This document shows positions 32,584 to 43,793 of a DNA stretch of 64,000 nucleotides, piece by piece. Made by a program: the position numbers and the translations under genes. The DNA is from Ctenosaura bakeri. Its lineage: Eukaryota; Chordata; Lepidosauria; Squamata; Iguanidae. The notes beneath the pieces are model-generated. The model worked only from the letters and a program-made list of their open reading frames with translations. It did not search any database and was not told where the DNA came from. The stretch spans positions 1 through 64,000 of the forward strand of contig CAOLHI010002549.1 in assembly GCA_948474755.1 (NCBI GenBank), in the 5' to 3' direction. Each line of letters starts with the position of its first letter. Positions within the stretch are counted from its first letter, which is position 1.

Positions 32584-33852
32584 TTAATCCCAAGTAGACT
32601 CATTCAGTCAATGGGAACTTGGGAGTCCAACACTTATGTACATCCCATTGATTAAATAGGTTTACTGTAGTTGGTATGATATTAGATTTAGATCATTGCC
32701 TTAGGTCTCAAGCTTCTTCTGACCATTGGGGCTTAGCAACAGAACCATGATTTATTCTGTATGATCATTTCATAAGGCAGGTTAAACAATCCCTTTTTCA
32801 TAACAGAAGGAAGGTGATGCTGTGCCATTTTGAGACCTATTGCAGGACACTGAATATCTGAAAAACTTCTGTGGAAGTAAGTTCTGAATTTTTAATAAAT
32901 AAAAGGTTGGAATTGATTCAGAAAGTAATTATGCCTTAATGTGAACTGGAACAAATGTTACATGGATTTTAGATACTGTATTCTAGGTCAGTGACAAGAA
33001 AGATGAGGAAGATGGGTTTGGTGCATATAAACCGAGCAAGATAATTATTCTGCTCTCCACAGCACTGCTGAGGCAATAATTGAAATACTATGTTTTATTA
33101 TGAGCAGTGTCTGTCCCTGAAGACTTAGACAAATGAGAAACAAGTCTGGGTAAGGGCAGGGATAGAAGAATCAAATTTGAAAATGTTGAAGAGGCCTGAT
33201 CCAGATAACTTTTTAGTCATTCTTAAGTCTGGTTGTGAAATCAAGGGCTCAAATCCATCATTACTAACTTAAACCCAACCGATTTCACTAGGATTTAGGC
33301 ACAACTGACTTTCCTGTATGAACAAAGATCAAAGTCTTAAGCTTAAAAGAACATGTTTTACAGAATACATTTAACATCCTCATAATGAAAAATAAAATAA
33401 AATTCTACTGCTTAGAATTTTACAGGAAAAATAGATGATTTTGATGGCTGTTTCCCCAATAGAACCACAGAAAGCTACTTAGTCAGATGCAGCCATCTAG
33501 TTTGATTGCAAAAAAAATATATTCTTAATTAGGGGTGCCTTTCAAAACTCAAAAAAGAAAAAAAAAGAAAAAAGGGGAATATATAGCACCCTGGAATCCA
33601 CGGGATGCAAGAAGGGCCATTGTAAGAAGCTGTAGAGATTCTCCATAATAGAATTGGCTGATGAGCCCAAGGAAAACTGAAAACCTTCTGTGACAGTAAG
33701 GAGGAAGCAGTACAACCCGCAATGCTGAAAAAGAAAGAATTCAACACATATGCCTGTTGGCCTCAGCAGAATAATCTGCAACATCTGGGTAAGGGTGGGA
33801 CTGTAGCAGGTTCTCTTGGAAAAGGGAGCCAGGAGGATGCTTCAAATGGGAT
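32584..33852. other. Unique or unrecognised DNA
   Basis: No exon or family is recognisable. A-rich runs occur at about 33550-33575. Confidence 0.45.
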
Positions 33853-34705
33853 GGAGTGCAACCATGCTGCATACCACCACTCCATGATATGATTAGCAAT
33901 GAACATTATCTAATTGATACAAAATATAAATAATACATTTATGGCTGAAAAGCCATGCTGGCAAAGAGGATTGGTTGAAAACATGCAAAAGTAGGTCAGA
34001 AGGGACTTCAAGGCACAGCCAGGTCATAAGTTCACTGAAGATTGGTCGGAGAAGATGGTCTTCTTAATAGCCCAAAACTAGAAGACAATAGCCACCAAAA
34101 CTCCCAGACAAAGCAACAATGGTCAGGAAGTTCCTGATGAACTTTCTCCATTTGTTAATTTACCTGCCAAAACATTAAGAAGCCATCATGATTCTCATCA
34201 ATACTTTGTCACCTAATGCTAAGACCATTAGCCAGCCCCAAACTCCTTTGTTTGCCCTGACAGAGATCCATTAACACCTTTTCCTTCAGGGCAGGAAAAG
34301 GGTATTTAAACCCTGGCTCCAAGCCAGACAGTCTGTAGTATCCTGGGTGTAGGCCATCACTCTGCTCCTCAGATTCCCATCTTGGGCTACCCTCGGACCC
34401 TTAATCTGACCACATTACTTTGTCTCTGCTTTTCAGGATAGGTAAACATCACCCACTTCATCCCAATTCCTCACTATCCAATTTTTCTTCCTTTCCTTGT
34501 ATGGTTGTGAGAATGCTTGAATCTTGCATTCATTTGTAATTTTGACTCTAATATAAACATTCTTCTAATCCCTACATTAGTACTGGTATACACAGAACCC
34601 AAAGTTGCTCCCCCTTTCTAAGGCTTCCCTTTTGAGCCAATAATTCTCATCTTTTCATAGAGGCATTGTCATTGTGGGTGGACCCCTGAGTCATACATTT
34701 AGGAG
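33853..34705 (+). mobile_element. Solo LTR, subfamily B, about 845 bp; TSD ggag
   Basis: The element spans 33857-34701, with ggag on both flanks (33853-33856 and 34702-34705). It aligns with the reverse complement of 60870-61794: 'ccactccatgatatgattag', 'ctaatgctaagaccattagc', 'gggtatttaaaccctgg', 'aggtaaacatcacccac' and 'gaggcattgtcattgtgggt'. A TATA-like tatttaaa lies near 34301. The termini are decayed (TGCAACC start, ...CATTTA end). Confidence 0.8.
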
Positions 34706-35288
34706 AAGCAAGGAGTTAATCTGGTTAAAGAAGAAAAGTGGCCAGGGTGGGAGATCTCAGCCCAGCAACTCTTCTTGTGCTAGATTTAGCTGCACGAAGC
34801 TTGACAGACAGCCCAGCTAATATAGGAGATCTAGGAGTCAGCATTGCACCCAGGAAGCTCAGATGTTACAGGCTTGGTCAGCCCCTGAGGGGCGCTGGAT
34901 TTAAGAGACTGAGAACTTTGGAACCCCACGGAAGGTTTACTGCAGGAGTTCTTTGCCTCAGAGGTAGAAAGGCCAGAGAATTGCAAAAGGCTGTGATATA
35001 ATGTTACTTTTGGAGAGCTCTGCTTGGACAGGACACACTGTTTTAAACCTAATTGAAACAACCAATAAAACCTCTTGGACCATACAGTCTGGGGTAGGCT
35101 CATGGACTTCCAACAGCAAGTAAGTATGATGGTCCCCTACTGCAGGAGGACACCATAGCCATCCATATAAACAGTCCAGATATGAGGCACATAGCCTCAT
35201 CTCAGTCCTAAAACCGGCCCTTAGAACAAGTAATATCCACTAATAGGGATGGCTGAAAGTCAATTTCTGGTCTGCCTTATTTTCATAT
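34706..35288. other. Unique DNA, possibly an old LTR piece
   Basis: 'aaccaataaaacctcttgga' near 35060 looks like a polyadenylation region followed by more unique sequence, which could be a decayed LTR. I have no second copy to confirm it. Confidence 0.3.
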
Positions 35289-35289
35289 G

Positions 35290-35488
35290 TGGGAACCAGT
35301 GTGGTGTAGTGTTTTGAGCACTGGTTTGTGACCCTGGAGGCCAGGATTCGATCCCCTGCTCAGCCATGGAAACCCAGTGTGTGACCTTGGGAGCGCCACA
35401 CCCTCTGAGCTGCAGAAAACCCCATAATAGGGTTACCTTAGGGTTGCCATATGTCAGAAACAACTGGAAGGCACACAAAACAACAAAT
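35290..35488 (+). repeat. tRNA-derived SINE, plus
   Basis: 'gtgtggtgtagtgttttgag', 'ccaggattcgatcccctgct', 'gtgtgaccttgggagcg' and 'ctggaaggcacacaaaacaa' mark it. The B-box-like ggattcgatcc is well kept, so this is one of the best-preserved heads. Confidence 0.92.
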
Positions 35489-35597
35489 GTACACTAAAGA
35501 TGCTGCCAACATTCAAAATTAGATAATTCACTGATAAAATGTATTGTGTATGTGCTGAATATGTGTACTATGGCTTTAAGGCTAAAGATGATGAGGA

Positions 35598-35665
35598 TGA
35601 TTTACTTTATTTATATCCACCCTTCCTCTAAAAGTAGGTGGCTTATGAATGAATACAATATAGTT
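35598..35665 (-). repeat. L2-type LINE terminal fragment
   Basis: 'ttactttatttatatccacc', 'cttcctctaaaagtaggtgg' and 'cttatgaatgaatacaatat' are the reverse complement of the L2-type tail. Confidence 0.5.
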
Positions 35666-35954
35666 AATTATGACGAGCTGATATCTGAGTTTTGCATTTT
35701 GCATGACTAAGCATCTCTACACTGCCAGTTCTGTGCACGTCCTCTTATTCATTGGTGTGATGTTAGATGAATTGTGTTATAGCTTGTGTCCTTGTATTAT
35801 AATATTAGCTATTGTAAGCCTAATAGGAAAGTGTAGGAAGAATGAATGACAGGTGAAGAATGTTGGGTGAATGTATTTGCATATGGATGACTGCAGGAGA
35901 AAATGAGATAATGGAGGTGCTGTTGGCATAGTGTAGTGAGGCAGAAGTGGAGGG

Positions 35955-36215
35955 AGTTAAGAGTGCATCTGTACTTAAACTGTTATAACAGTCTGATACC
36001 ACTTTACCTACCATTGTTCCTTCTTAATGAACCCTGGGATTTGAAGCTTGGTGATGTACTTAGAAATCTCTGCTAGAGGGTTCTAGATTTTTTTTCATCT
36101 AGTGTTGTCCTGCAGAGCTCTATTCAAACTACAAATCCCAGGATTTTATAAGACAGAACAATAGCAATCAAAGTGGTTATCAGATTGCTATCATTGTGCA
36201 GTACAAACTCTTAGA
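35955..36215. mobile_element. Old MITE-like inverted repeat
   Basis: The left arm ('acttaaactgttataacagt', 'ctgataccactttacc') is mirrored by the right arm ('aaagtggttatcagattgct', 'tgcagtacaaactc'). The inner part mirrors 'gaaccctgggatttgaagc' and 'ctacaaatcccaggatt'. It is similar in style to, but different in sequence from, the Harbinger-like group. No clear target duplication. Confidence 0.6.
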
Positions 36216-36659
36216 AAAGATTAAGAGAGAGACGGGAGGGGATCTTGGTTCTAAGGGGTGTGTGTGAGACATTAGGTAGGTAGGAAGAATACATTCTATA
36301 GCTAAGATGTAGCCTGCTAGTAATAGATGAGATATATATAAAAAAATTGCAATTACAATTGTGGAAATATCTTAAGACACACTTTGATATGTTACATCCA
36401 GCATCCTGTAGGTGACATACACAAAATATACTTCCAGCTTAAGCCTGTGTTTATCCTTTTTGGTCATTGTGGAGATCAGAACTCTAATCTCTTATGTAAC
36501 ACCCCAAACCTGAAAACCAATCTTTCATTCTGCCCACTCTCAACATGGCTGTATGTGGTGGTGGGGAGTGGGACCCCCAGAAGTCCCTGATGGTGCCTGT
36601 TGCAGTGCATCCAGCATTGCAATGGAACCCTTCATTCTCCAGCAATCCAGAAATGGCTG

Positions 36660-36706
36660 GTGGGTGTGTGTGTGAGAGAGACAGAGAGAGAGAGAGAAAG
36701 ATTGCT
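36660..36706. repeat. (GT)n/(GA)n simple repeat
   Basis: gtgtgtgtgtgaga passes into agagagagagagaaag. Confidence 0.9.
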
Positions 36707-36767
36707 GTGCTGATTATAAGGTGGGGTTGGGAGGGTTACCACTGGGAGACACAGCTACAAAGATATA

Positions 36768-36969
36768 GGCCATTTCCACACTACACTGTTATAGTGCTAT
36801 TATTTCACTTTCAGCATCCTATGGAATTCTGGGGTTTGTAGGTTAGGGAGGGGCATTTAGAATTCTCAGCCAGGGAGCTCTTTGGTGTCAATGAACTACA
36901 AACCCCAGTATTCCGTATGATGTTGAAAGTGGAATAATAGCACTATAACAGTGTAGTGCGGAAACGGCC
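36768..36969. mobile_element. Palindromic Harbinger-like MITE, 202 bp, TSD ata
   Basis: The ends are ggccatttccacac and gtgcggaaacggcc, with ata on both sides (36765-36767 and 36970-36972). The inner block is in the opposite orientation to that at 5.6 kb, as expected for a symmetrical element. Confidence 0.92.
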
Positions 36970-36972
36970 ATA

Positions 36973-37859
36973 GAGGCACACTTATATCTCCAAACATAGG
37001 ATCTTATCCGTAGTGTCAAGACGCATGGCATCATGTCTCCCTAGATCAGAGGAGTGGTTCATTCTTAGATCAGATGACAAAACAATGAGAAGGGAGAGTA
37101 GTAATGGAAGAATTCAAGCATCTTGATACCTCTGGCAAGTCAAACTCTTCCAGGAACGTAAGGTCCAACAGCTTCCTCACTTGCCCGGGTGACAATTTCA
37201 TTTTTTCATAAAATTGACAACTATCTTGGGCCTGCTTGTCAGCAGTAAGGAAAAACCAGTCAACAAAGTGGAAGAAGTGGGAACCTTGGGTAGAAGTGAC
37301 ATGTCCCCTTTGGGATTCATTATACAGAAGAAATGGAAAGCTGAATGTAGGTCAGAAATGCTCAGAGAGCAGGGAGTTCATGATAGATGAAAGTTTCTTA
37401 AAGATGAGATATTTAAAGGCATATTCACAAACAATTCAAACAAGAAAGAAATGGGGGAAGCATGTGAAGAAACTGGGGTGGTAGCATAAGGAGTTTTTGG
37501 ATGAGTTGAGATTTAAAAAGGGCATATATAAAAATGGAAGTAGGGGCAAAGCACTCAAAGAACAGTACAAATGAACAGCCAGTATCTGTAGAGAGAAGGT
37601 CAGAAGGGCTAAAAGTCAGAACGAGCTCTAGCTTACAAGTGAGGCTAAAAATAATTAAAAGTTTTTTTTTTTTACTCCTAGCTATGGGAGGAAGAATGTG
37701 GAACAAGGAGGTGATAGGTCTATTGCATGGCGGAACGCTAACAGGTGTCAGAGAAAGGGTGAAATGGTGGAGCACCTGCTTTGCCCATCTTCTTTTGAAA
37801 AGAAAAGAGTGTTCAACCTAAGGAAAGGAAAGATGCAATGAGAGGGCTGCAGTGCGGAC
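36973..37859. other. Unique DNA
   Basis: This is A/G-rich sequence with overlapping frames of 82-116 codons on both strands. None has a recognisable motif. Confidence 0.45.
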
Positions 37860-37862
37860 TAA

Positions 37863-38065
37863 GGACATTTCTGCCCTCCATTGTTACAGTGCTATTATTC
37901 CTCTTTCAACATGCTGTGGAATTCTGGGACTGGTAGTTTACTGAGGCCAAAGAGCTCTCTGGGTGAGAATTCTCAATGCCCCTCCCTAAACTGCAGATCC
38001 CAGGATTCCATAGGATGTTGAAAGTAGATTAATAGCACTATCACAGTGTAGTGGCAGAAATAGCT
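37863..38065. mobile_element. Palindromic Harbinger-like MITE, 203 bp, TSD taa
   Basis: The ends are ggacatttctgccc and ggcagaaatagct, with taa on both flanks (37860-37862 and 38066-38068). Confidence 0.9.
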
Positions 38066-38370
38066 TAAGATAGCTAAAGCGGTGGTCAGGGAATACCTAG
38101 TTACTTTCATTCTCCAAAGCAAGATAAATTGTATCCACAGGTAGCAAAGGAACTTCTAGAGGTGATCTAATAGCCTCTGTTCATAATTTTTTAGACTTCT
38201 TGGAGAACCAATGAGTTCTCTCCAAATCAGGTGACCAAATTAGGTTACTGTTTTTGACAAGGGAAACACAGAAATGATGTAAGAACAAGTCAGTTGGATG
38301 CTGAGAGCAGAAAAGGTTCTAGAACAGATAATTAAACTGTTAATTTGAAAATGAAACTCTGAACAGTAAA

Positions 38371-38546
38371 TTTCCGCATTACACTCTTATAGCGTGATTA
38401 TTCCACTTTCAACATCCTATGGAATCCTGGGGTTTGCAGTTTCAGGAGGGGCCGGCTGGCCCCTCCCGAAACTGCAAACCCCAGGATTCCATAGGATGTT
38501 GAAGGTGGAATAATCACGCTATAAGAGTGTAGTGCGGAAATGGCCT
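38371..38546. mobile_element. Near-perfect palindromic MITE, arms of about 83 bp
   Basis: The left arm starts atttccgcattacactctta and the right arm ends taagagtgtagtgcggaaat. By eye only a few positions differ over about 83 bp, around a loop of about 5 bp near 38455. The outer right end is tggcc and the left outer bases are eroded (cagtaa). It is the compact form of the 200-bp family and has the same layout as 1233-1397. Confidence 0.88.
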
Positions 38547-38599
38547 GAGAGTCAAGATGCTTTCCTCAAACAAGTCACTTGGACTTGATAGTGCATGAG

Positions 38600-38745
38600 T
38601 CCCCTTCTGATTCTATGTCAGACCCTCCTTCATTGGAGTTTTTCAACAGAAGTTAGATGGCTACCTCTCTGGGGTTATTCCTGTGCTGGCAGAGAGCTGG
38701 GCTTGATGACTCTAGGGTTTGTTTCAGCTCTGTGATTGCAATTTT
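38600..38745 (+). mobile_element. Old CR1/L3-like 3' end, plus
   Basis: 'gagtttttcaacagaagtta', 'gatggctacctctctgg' and 'ctgggcttgatgactctagg' are a diverged version of the CR1 3' region ('ggtttttaaacagaggttgg'). Confidence 0.65.
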
Positions 38746-38804
38746 TTTCCCTTAGAGGTGCAGAATCACATGCAATGCAACACTCTTGGAACTATACAAT
38801 TTTA

Positions 38805-39060
38805 TTTCTTTCCTTCATTTATATCCTGTCTTTCTCCCAAATGGGACTCAAGTGACTTACAATATAAATTAGTGCAAAATGTTTAAAATGATATGCAGTA
38901 CATATGTTTTTTTCAAAAAAGCATTAAACCATACATCAAATTCAACACTGCTTTTAAGACATTACCAATTAAAACAATGAAAACACTTAAAATACATATT
39001 ACATACTAAAAGCAGTACATTTCATTGCATATTGCTATGTCCTGGCCAGCCAATGGTGAA
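38805..39060 (-). repeat. L2-type LINE 3' end
   Basis: It starts with 'ttatatcctgtctttctccc' and 'aaatgggactcaagtgactt' and continues into an A-rich 3' UTR. This is the clearest example of the terminal motif in the window. Confidence 0.6.
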
Positions 39061-39107
39061 GGCCTTAAACCAGGTAGGAAGTGACACATTGGATGAAACC
39101 CACATAT

Positions 39108-40270
39108 AGAGTCATAGAGCTGGAAGTAGCCACATGGGCCATTGAGTCCAACCCTCAAATTAGGGCAGGGTTTCCAGTTAAAGCATCCCCAGCAGGAAGC
39201 TGTCCAGCCTCTTTTTGAAGGTGTTCAGAGAAGGAGACCCCACCACCTCTCCATTAAATTGATTCCATTGCTGAACTGCTCTCACTGTGAAGAAATTCCT
39301 TCTAATGTTCAACTGAAATGTATTCTCCTGTAACTTCAAACTCCATTAAACCTGGCCGTACCCTCTGAGGCAGCAGAGAGCAAACCTGCACTCTTCTCTC
39401 AGGCCCTTTTTGCATGGGTTTTCTCTCGCGAAATAGCCCCGTGAGCCTCGCGGGAGTGGGAGCGTTGCTCTGCACGACGCACTCCCACTTCCGCTGTGCT
39501 CACGGGGCTGCAGCAGCGTGATCGCGGTTTTTTTGATTTTCGCAACACTCCTGGTGCCCATGTGCACTTACCTGCTGTGTGGAGCGTCGGGGAGGCGGCC
39601 GGGTCGTGCTTCCTTCCCTCCACCCCTGTGGAAGGAAGGGGCAGGGCGGGGCGCTAGTGTGACGGACGCGCCAGCCTGCTGCCTCGCGCGAAGGGGGGGA
39701 CGGACGCGCCAGCCTCCTGCTTCGCGCGAGGCGGGAGGGCGGCTCGCGCGAGAAGCCTCCTCCGGGAGGCTGCCGCTTCCCCCTTGTTCCTTCACCTGCA
39801 GAAGTAATGAGGGGGAAGCGGCAATCTCCCGGCGGAGGCTTCTCGCGCGAGCCGCCCTCCCCCCTCGCGCGAGAAGCCTCAATGCGAAAAGGGCCTCAGT
39901 GACAGAGCTTAAGGTATTTAATGAGTGCTACCATGTCACCCCTCTTCACCAAGCTGAACATCCCCAGCTCCTACCACCTTTCTTCTTATGTTTTGTTCTC
40001 AATACCCCAGATCATCCTTGTTGCCCTTCTCTGAACCTACTCCAACTGGTCTATATTCTTCTTAAAATGAGGTATCCAGGGCTGAACACTACTCCAGATG
40101 AGGCCAGGCCAGCATAGAAAATAATGAGATTATTTCTCTTGATTTGGAAACTATGCTTCTACTCACGCAGGCTAAGATAGGATTCACCTTCTTTGCTGCA
40201 GTATCACATCACTAACTCATATTCAACTTATGATCAAGAATAATCTCAATGACCTTTTCACAAAACTCTG
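39108..40270 (-). mobile_element. Old CR1 fragment, split by a MITE
   Basis: It begins 'agagtcatagagctggaagt' and 'ccattgagtccaaccctc'. After the MITE at 39402-39895 it continues 'aatgagtgctaccatgtcac', 'ttgcccttctctgaacctac', 'gctgaacactactccagatg' and 'cagtatcacatcactaact'. It is more diverged than the other CR1 copies and may be another subfamily. Confidence 0.85.
39402..39895. mobile_element. GC-rich Harbinger-like MITE, 494 bp, TSD tca
   Basis: The ends are ggccctttttgcat and atgcgaaaagggcc, with tca on both flanks (39399-39401 and 39896-39898). The interior is rich in CGCG words and holds inverted repeats ('ggctcgcgcgagaagcctcc' with 'ggaggcttctcgcgcgagcc'). The 199-codon frame crossing it has no domain. 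Confidence 0.9.
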
Positions 40271-40410
40271 CATAGGTTAGGCTAGGCTGTAACACCTCTC
40301 CCTGAAAGACAAGTCTCCCATCATCAGATTCAATGTGAAATAGTACATAAATACTCCGTTCTTCCACAGTGCGATCCAGGAAGAGTTTTATTGCATGGTA
40401 TTTCTGAATA

Positions 40411-41311
40411 CGTATGTTACCCTATTTCTGTGGATCCCGTGAGGTACACCTAAGTGCGCTCCAAATATTATAAAGTTGGGAATTAGCAAAGAGCGCAAGC
40501 TAACAGTACGAGAGGCAGGGCATCATAGCGAGATCTTTTACCCGATGTCTATGGGGTCAAGCCGAGTCAAGGAGCAAATAATAATCGTTGTTTTATTGAT
40601 ATACAGTCAAACACATGTATGCAACATACTCACAGAGAGATCTATAGAAATAAAGGTTGGAGTTGGATAGAGGGATTTTCAGCGGAGGTTTTGTATGGGA
40701 AATACTAAACCTGTCCTGAAGCCCAGGTAGTCTGAAGAAAAGGTCTGTAGCAGAGGAGATTCTCAGCATGAGGAGCTGAGGGGAAGGCTCTCCAAACAGA
40801 GCAACAGCAAGGCGGGATGGAAGCCAGGAGCTATCCGAGGAAGCACTCAAAGTCAGGGGTTCTTATAGGGGAAAATGTGGCTGTAGGCTAGTCCGTTCCC
40901 GGGGATAACAATGAGTTTCAGGCTGGAGACAAAGCCTCCAAAAGGTGAGTTATTTACATGATTGAGTTATGACAGAGTTGTCAATAGAGTAGCCAGTATG
41001 CAAACTCAGAGTGCTTGACAGTTGAGTATTCGGCTCGTCAAGCTGCCTGCTCGGGGCAGAGAGTTCTTTGTAAGTAGCGTGCATACATAATAGGGTACTT
41101 GCCTTGAGGTCTCCTGAAGTGGCAGGACGGCTATTTCTGGCCTGCCTGTATTTGTGTGGAATATTACAGTGATTAGCGGCCGTGCCTGTCTGCGAGCTTG
41201 TACGGGGGCCTCGCAGCACATGGGGAGGAATAGATAATGAAGGCCAAATTATTGATATCAAATGATATCTAATATCCCACAAGCCAGGGCTAGAAACTAC
41301 GGTAACACGTA
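40411..41311 (-). mobile_element. Solo LTR (TGTTAC family), 893 bp; TSD cgta
   Basis: The LTR spans 40415-41307: tgttaccctatttctgtgga at one end, ggtaaca at the other, with cgta on both flanks. It is the reverse complement of the copy at 62904-63790 (shared: 'cctaagtgcgct', 'ggcgggatggaag', 'ttataggggaaaatgtggct', 'attgatatcaaatgatatct'). A TATA-like box sits as 'cttatagg' near 40862. No internal region. Confidence 0.92.
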
Positions 41312-41895
41312 GTTCAGTTCATGCCTTGTGGGCATCAATGTAAGTAGTAAGGATGGCTTCTCATAGCCAATGGAGCATGGTACTATGGTACTATGTGGCA
41401 ACAGATCTAGCCCATAGTGGGACCATTGCATTAGCTGGGAAAAAAAATAATGGACATGATGTATCAAGTATGTGTAACAAAGCCATCTTTACACTTCACT
41501 TTAAAACTATTTAGTATAATAAACAGAGTGAACTGTTACGGTCTTTAAAAAACGTGTGCTAAGTGAACCTTTGCCAGAACACAGTTGCATTAAGAACTGA
41601 AGAAATGCTGTTAAATAAACAACAATCTCTCTGGAACTGGCATATAAATATTAATTAGAGATGGAACCAACACAGCATCTAAACTGTTTCTATTAATTTT
41701 TTGGCTGGGATCCAATTTTCCCCACAGCGTATGGGACTTTCTCCCCCATTTAAATTCTCTGAACAATCTGTCTGCAGCTTAATTTTAGGCAGCAAAAGGA
41801 ATCTGGAAACCAGGGGAAAAAAGCAGTTATACAACCTTTATTTCCTTGATGTAGACAGAGAGGAAAAATAATCCAACTGATGTCCAAAGAGTTTT
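41308..41895. other. Unique AT-rich DNA
   Basis: No repeat family is seen. Several AT-rich homeobox-like cores occur near 41650-41700. It could be a weakly conserved element, but I cannot tell. Confidence 0.4.
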
Positions 41896-41924
41896 TGTAG
41901 CTCAATGGTTTGTAGATTCTGACC

Positions 41925-42075
41925 TGAATCTATTGGTAAAATCTTTTAGAAATACTTTCTGAATCTATTGATAATATCTACTGAATCAATGGAGTTTATC
42001 TAAGTTTTAAATCACCATTGAGCAGTTTGTTCTGTTAGTGTCCTGTAGCTGGGATTATCAGTAGGATTTAGGTTA
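41925..42075 (+). repeat. Diverged 'ATTGAATCAATT' repeat
   Basis: 'tctactgaatcaatggagtt', 'caccattgagcag', 'gtcctgtagctgggattatc' and 'agtaggatttagg' recall the first half of the composite repeat. The match is weak. Confidence 0.35.
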
Positions 42076-42179
42076 TGTCTTAGGTGTCCACCTATCCTAT
42101 GAGTCTCCCATGTTTTCAACCCCATTTGACTCCATGTCTGTTTTTGACTCTATCTCACCAAATTTTTGGAAGGTGCCTC

Positions 42180-42495
42180 AAGAGCCATCTCATCTGCCAA
42201 TCCAGGAATCCACCAGTCAGCACTCCTGAGATGTGGCTATCCAGATCTGTTCAAACCCCTGTTATAAAGGAGAATCCAACACTTTTTGAGGTAATTTATT
42301 CCACTGCCAGGCGGCTCTTAATGTCAGGCAGTTCTTCTTAATATTTAGCTAAAATCTCTCTTTTTGTAATTTGAAACCATTGGTTCTGATCCTATCCTCT
42401 GGAGCAGCAGGAAAAAAGCTCACTACCACTTCTATACATCTCTCCTTCTGGCCAAGGTATCAAGTCATCTCTCAATCTTCTCTTCTCCTGGCAAA
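42180..42495 (-). mobile_element. Old CR1 3' fragment
   Basis: 'gagatgtggctatccagatc', 'tattccactgccaggcgg', 'gtcaggcagttcttcttaat' and 'ctctggagcagcagg' follow the CR1 3' order with many changes. The terminal motif is missing. Confidence 0.75.
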
Positions 42496-43560
42496 ATGTA
42501 TGATGTTCTGTTTTCATTCACGAGAAGTATGACTGGATGTGTAAAGAGTTACTGTGTGCCCTGCAGAGGAGAGTCCATAGCTTGGTGGGTAACCATTGTC
42601 TATGTGAGCCATAACCTCTCCCCTGTGCTCCTTTCCCCCACTACGTCGCACCATATTTGCTAACCCTGAAGGGCCATAGAATGAACAATAACTGTGGAGA
42701 AGGCAGCTTGAGTGACCTATGTGTCAGCAGTGTGAGTGGCATGCCATGCACTGCCAGCTGTGACCCATCACCTCTTCTCTTCTCTGTATGCGCCCAGAAC
42801 ACAGCCTTAGCAGATTTGTTGCTGACACAACGCAGGTGTTGGTCTTCCAATTCACTGCCATGTTCTCTGTGGCACTGAAAAGGGCAAGCCCTGCTCTTTT
42901 CTTTCTCTCCCTTTTTAAAACAAATAAATAACCACCAGTCCCTAATGCACTAGGTTTGAAATAAATGGAATATATCTATGTATGCGGCACACTGTTTGAG
43001 TTTTCACTTCATGATAAAGTAATTCCTGTGCAGAGATTTATGATTCCCCCTCCCCTCTTTATATGCTGGGAAATGCTTCTTGGCTTGACATTTCATGCTG
43101 TTGAGCCCAGCAGATGGCTGCATTTATTAAGATGTCTTTCCTTCCTTATCCCAAGGCTCAGGGTGGGTCATGAATTTAGAGCCTTGCATTCTGGGCCATT
43201 ATTTCTGCAGAACTTTATGCTTTCCCAGACAGTGGTGATGTCTCAATATCTTTGCTTTTAGGATGTACAGGTGCCAGTTGGATAGGCATCAGCATTAATG
43301 AATGCTTCTCCATCAATTCTCTTCCCTGCTTTCAGTTTCCCTCCATACAGAAAATCAGAAGTCCTGGGGAAGGGCTCAAGCCTCGTCTTGTTGCCAATAT
43401 TTTACTTTTGCATGTAGTATTGAGAAACAATTGTTGGGAGTTTTTTTCCAGGGGGTGGGCAACTATGGTAGGGCTAAGGGCCTATTTTTCACCTGGCACT
43501 CACTGTAGGCTGTGCCTTCTCTGCAAATGGAAAAACAATCTTGGAAAAAAAAAATAAGAA
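42496..43560. other. Unique DNA
   Basis: No exon is convincing; frames of 68-101 codons around 42965-43557 lack motifs. Confidence 0.45.
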
Positions 43561-43566
43561 AAAAAC

Positions 43567-43785
43567 TACCCTTGTGGCGCAGTGGTTAAATGCTAGTACT
43601 GCAACCACAAGGTTGGGAGTTCAATCCTGCCGGGCTCCAAGGTTGACTCAGCCTTCCATCCTTCCGTAGGTCGGTAAAATGAGTACCCAGATTGTTGGGC
43701 GCAATTAGCTAAAACACATTGTAAACCGCTTAGATAACACTCAGTTGATAAGCGGTATAGAAATAAATGCTATTGCTATTGCTAT
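43567..43785 (+). repeat. Sauria-type tRNA SINE
   Basis: 'cttgtggcgcagtggttaaa' is a tRNA-like A box and 'ggttgggagttcaatcctgc' a B box. It continues with 'ggttgactcagccttccatc', 'ggtcggtaaaatgagtaccc', 'aaaccgcttagataacac' and 'gataagcggtatagaaataa', and ends in a (TATTGC) repeat. tacccttg at 43567-43574 recurs at 43786-43793 as a likely target duplication. This family, whose 3' end is shared with BovB LINEs, is typical of lizards and snakes and is the best clue to the organism. Confidence 0.9.
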
Positions 43786-43793
43786 TACCCTTG

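Noticed and set aside
37534..37821. Overlapping frames of 95 and 116 codons on both strands
   Set aside because: Both lack motifs, and such pairs are expected in A/G-rich unique DNA.
39518..40117. 199-codon plus-strand open frame
   Set aside because: It starts in the CGCG-rich MITE and ends in an old CR1. No domain is visible, and a 104-codon frame overlaps on the other strand.
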